This document shows positions 61,549-64,000 of a stretch of 64,000 nt of DNA, in pieces (the stretch's first letter is position 1; each line of letters starts with the position of its first letter). The translations under genes and the position numbers were made by a program. The DNA comes from Avena insularis (Eukaryota > Streptophyta > Magnoliopsida > Poales > Poaceae), in NCBI GenBank assembly GCA_023614405.1, contig CM042684.1, forward strand, positions 202,622,941 to 202,686,940. Reading direction: 5' to 3'. A model generated the notes under the pieces. It was given only the letters and a program-made list of their open reading frames with translations, did not search any database and was not told where the DNA came from.

Positions 61549-64000
61549 TTGATCCATGTGTGGTGTTGGAAAGAACACACATGCAATGACTCTAGTGCTA
61601 GTTTTAGTATAAGAACACACATGCAATGACTCTAGTGGGTCCACATGTGGTTTGTGAAAAGAACACACATGCAATGGCCACTGGTTGATCCATAAGTGGT
61701 TTGTGGAAAAGAACACACATGCAATGACTCTGGTCGGTCCATATGTTGTTTGTGGAAAGAACACACATGTAGTGACCACTGGATGATCCATGTGTGGTTT
61801 GTGAGAAGAATACACATGCAATGCCACTGGTTGATCCATGTGTGGTTTGTGCAAAGAACACACATGCAATGCCACTGGTTGATCCATGTGTGGTTTGTGG
61901 ATAGAACACACATGCAATGACTCTAGTTCTAGTTTTAGTATAAGAACACACATGGAATGACCACTTGTTGATCCATGTGTGGTTTGTGAAAAGTACACAC
62001 ATGCAATGGCAGTGGTGGATCCATATGTTGTTTGTGAAAAGAACACACATGCAATGACCAGTGGTTGATCCATAAGTGGTTTGTGGAAAAGAACACACAT
62101 GCAATAAACACTGGTTGATCCATATGTGGTTTGTGAAAAGAACACACATGAAGTGACCACTGGTGGATCCATATGTTGTTTGTGAAGATAACACACATGC
62201 AATGAACACTGCTTGATCCATGTGTGGTTTGTGGAAAGAACACACATGCAATGACTCTAGTGCTAGTTTTAGTATAAGAACAGACATGCAATGACTCTAA
62301 TGGATCCATATGTGGTTTGTGAAAAGAACACACATGCAATGACCACTTGTTGATCCATGTGTGGTTTGTGGAAAGAACACACATGCAATGACAGTGGTGG
62401 ATCCATGTGTGGTTTGTGGAAAGAACACACATGCAATGACTCAAGTGGTTGATCCATGTGTGGTTTGTGGAAAGAAAACACATTCAATGACACTGGTTGA
62501 TCCATGTGTGGTTTGTGGAAAGAACACACGTGCAATGACTCTAGTGGTTAATCCATGTGTGGTTTGTGGAAATAACACACATGCAATGACTCTAGTGGTT
62601 GAATCATTTGTGGTTTGTGGAAATAACACCCATGCAATGACTCTAATGGATCCATAAGTGGTTTGTGGAAAAGAACGCAGATGCAATGACCACTGGTTGA
62701 TCCTTATGTGGTTTGTGCAAACAACACACATGCAATGACACTGGTTGATCCATGTGTGGTTTGTGGAAAAGAACACACATGCAATGACCACTGGTTGATC
62801 CATGTGTGGTTTGTGGAAAGAACACGCATGCAATGACCACTTGTTGATCCATATGTGGTTTGTGGAAAAGAACACACATGCAATGACCACTGGTTGATCC
62901 ATATGTGGTTTGTGGAAAGAACACACATGCAATGACCACTGGTTGATCCATGTGTGGTTTGTGAAAAGAACACACATAGAATGACTCTAGTGCTAGTTTT
63001 AGTATAAGAACATACATGCAATGACCACTGGTTGATCCATATGTGGTTTTTGGAAAAGAACACACATGCAATGAACACTGGTGGATCCATGTGTGGTTTG
63101 TGGAAAAGAACACACAGGCAATGACCACAGGTTGATCCATAAGTGGTTTGTTGAAAAGAACACACATGCAATGAACACTGGTTGATCCATCTGTGGTTTG
63201 GGAAAAGAACACACATGCAGTGACCACTGGTGGATCCATATGTTGTTGGTGAAAAGAACACACATGCAATGAACACTGCTTGATCCATGTGTGGTTTGTG
63301 GAAAGAACACACATGCAATGACTCTAGTGCTAGTTTTAGTATAAGAACACACATGCAATGACTCTAATGGATCCATATGTGGTTCGTGAAAAGAACACAC
63401 ATGCAATGACCACTTGTTGATCCATGTGTGGTGTGTGGAAAGAACACACATGCAATGACAGTGGTGGATCCATGTGTGGTTTGTGGAAAGAACACACATG
63501 CAATGACTCTAGTGGTTGATACATGTGTTGTTTATGGAAATAACACAATTGCAATGACTCTAGTGGTTGATCCATGTGTGGTTTGTCGAAATAACACACA
63601 TGCAATGACAGTGGTTGATTCATGTGTGGTTTGTGAAAAGAACACACATGCAATGCCACTGGTTGATCCATAAGTGGTTTGTGGAAAAGAACACACATGC
63701 AATGCCACTGGTTGATCCATAAGTGGTTTGTGGAAAAGAACACACATGCAATGACCACTGGTTGATCTATGTGGTTTGTGGAAAGAACACACATGCAATG
63801 AACACTGGTGGATCCATAAGTGGCTTATGGAAAGAACACACATGCAATGACTCTAGTGCTGGTTTTAGTATAAGAACACACATGCACTGACCACTTGTTG
63901 ATCCATGTGTGGTTTGTGGAAAGAACACACATGCAATGACCACTGGTTGATCCTTATGTGGTTTGTGCAAACAACACACATGCAATGAGACTGGTTGATC

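Larger units (their letters stand above)
37951..64000. repeat. Satellite array, type B monomers (about 520 copies, open at window end)
   Basis: The main unit reads GTTGATCCATGTGTGGTTTG followed by TGGAAAGAACACACATGCAA and TGACTCTAGTG, 51 bp. Compared with type A, most monomers read TTGATCC where A reads GGATCC, have GTG for ATG in CATGTGTGG and GGAAAG for GAGAAG. Shorter forms with ACCACTGGTTGATCC or AACACTGGTGGATCC also occur, so some GGATCC sites remain. The arms CATGTGTG and CACACATG form a perfect 8-bp dyad around a 14-base loop in the typical unit. The array runs off the right edge. Confidence 0.95.

Overview
The window looks like repeat-dominated nuclear DNA of a grass, probably a Pooideae/Triticeae-type genome (wheat, barley, oat or rye relatives). 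The grounds are a long gypsy LTR with an Asp-tRNA-type primer binding site at the left edge, a Tat-lineage gypsy element with an antisense ORF, grass-type GRF and XS zinc-finger remnants, GT-AG introns of 80-110 bp, and no bacterial features. I see no certain single-copy host gene and no rRNA, tRNA or CRISPR.

Layout. 1-1586: primer binding site and one complete 1.5-kb LTR of a minus-strand gypsy element running off the left edge; it cuts a copia-type (BARE/Angela-like) LTR fragment (1587 to about 2000). 2001-5284: a low-copy-looking island with an unidentified degenerate coding remnant (+) and a two-exon GRF zinc-finger pseudogene (-) with four in-frame stops. 5285-6973 and 26040-64000: one satellite array, about 39.6 kb visible and roughly 800 monomers of about 48-51 bp, open at the right edge. 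6974-26039: a 19,066-bp Tat-type gypsy element (minus strand) inserted into a satellite monomer, with a perfect 5-bp target duplication ACATG.

The gypsy element reads right to left: 5' LTR, PBS, gag with an N-terminal extension, protease, [foreign insert], RT, degenerate gypsy RNase H, archaeal-type RNase H, integrase, then a six-exon antisense ORF (+ strand) with its own promoter-like region, then the 3' LTR. It is inactive: several stops and frameshifts, and LTRs about 93% identical by hand count. A foreign segment of about 6.4 kb (roughly 15.3-21.7 kb) splits protease from RT. It carries a 661-bp tandem repeat, an XS-type zinc-finger exon and a DEDDy 3'-5' exonuclease gene with open exons.

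The satellite has two families. Type A (48 bp, a BamHI-type GGATCC in most monomers) fills 5285 to about 37,950. Type B (51 bp, usually TTGATCC, with a perfect 8-bp dyad in the typical monomer) fills the rest. The switch happens within one monomer. Several layers of higher-order structure are visible: a 1,150-bp higher-order repeat marked by a truncated monomer, near-identical tandem duplications of 2.06 kb and 2.6 kb, and longer-range copies 2.2, 5.9, 7.3, 10.4 and 17.6 kb apart. Common unit lengths are multiples of three (39, 48, 51), so long open frames run on both strands; I treat these as by-products, not genes.
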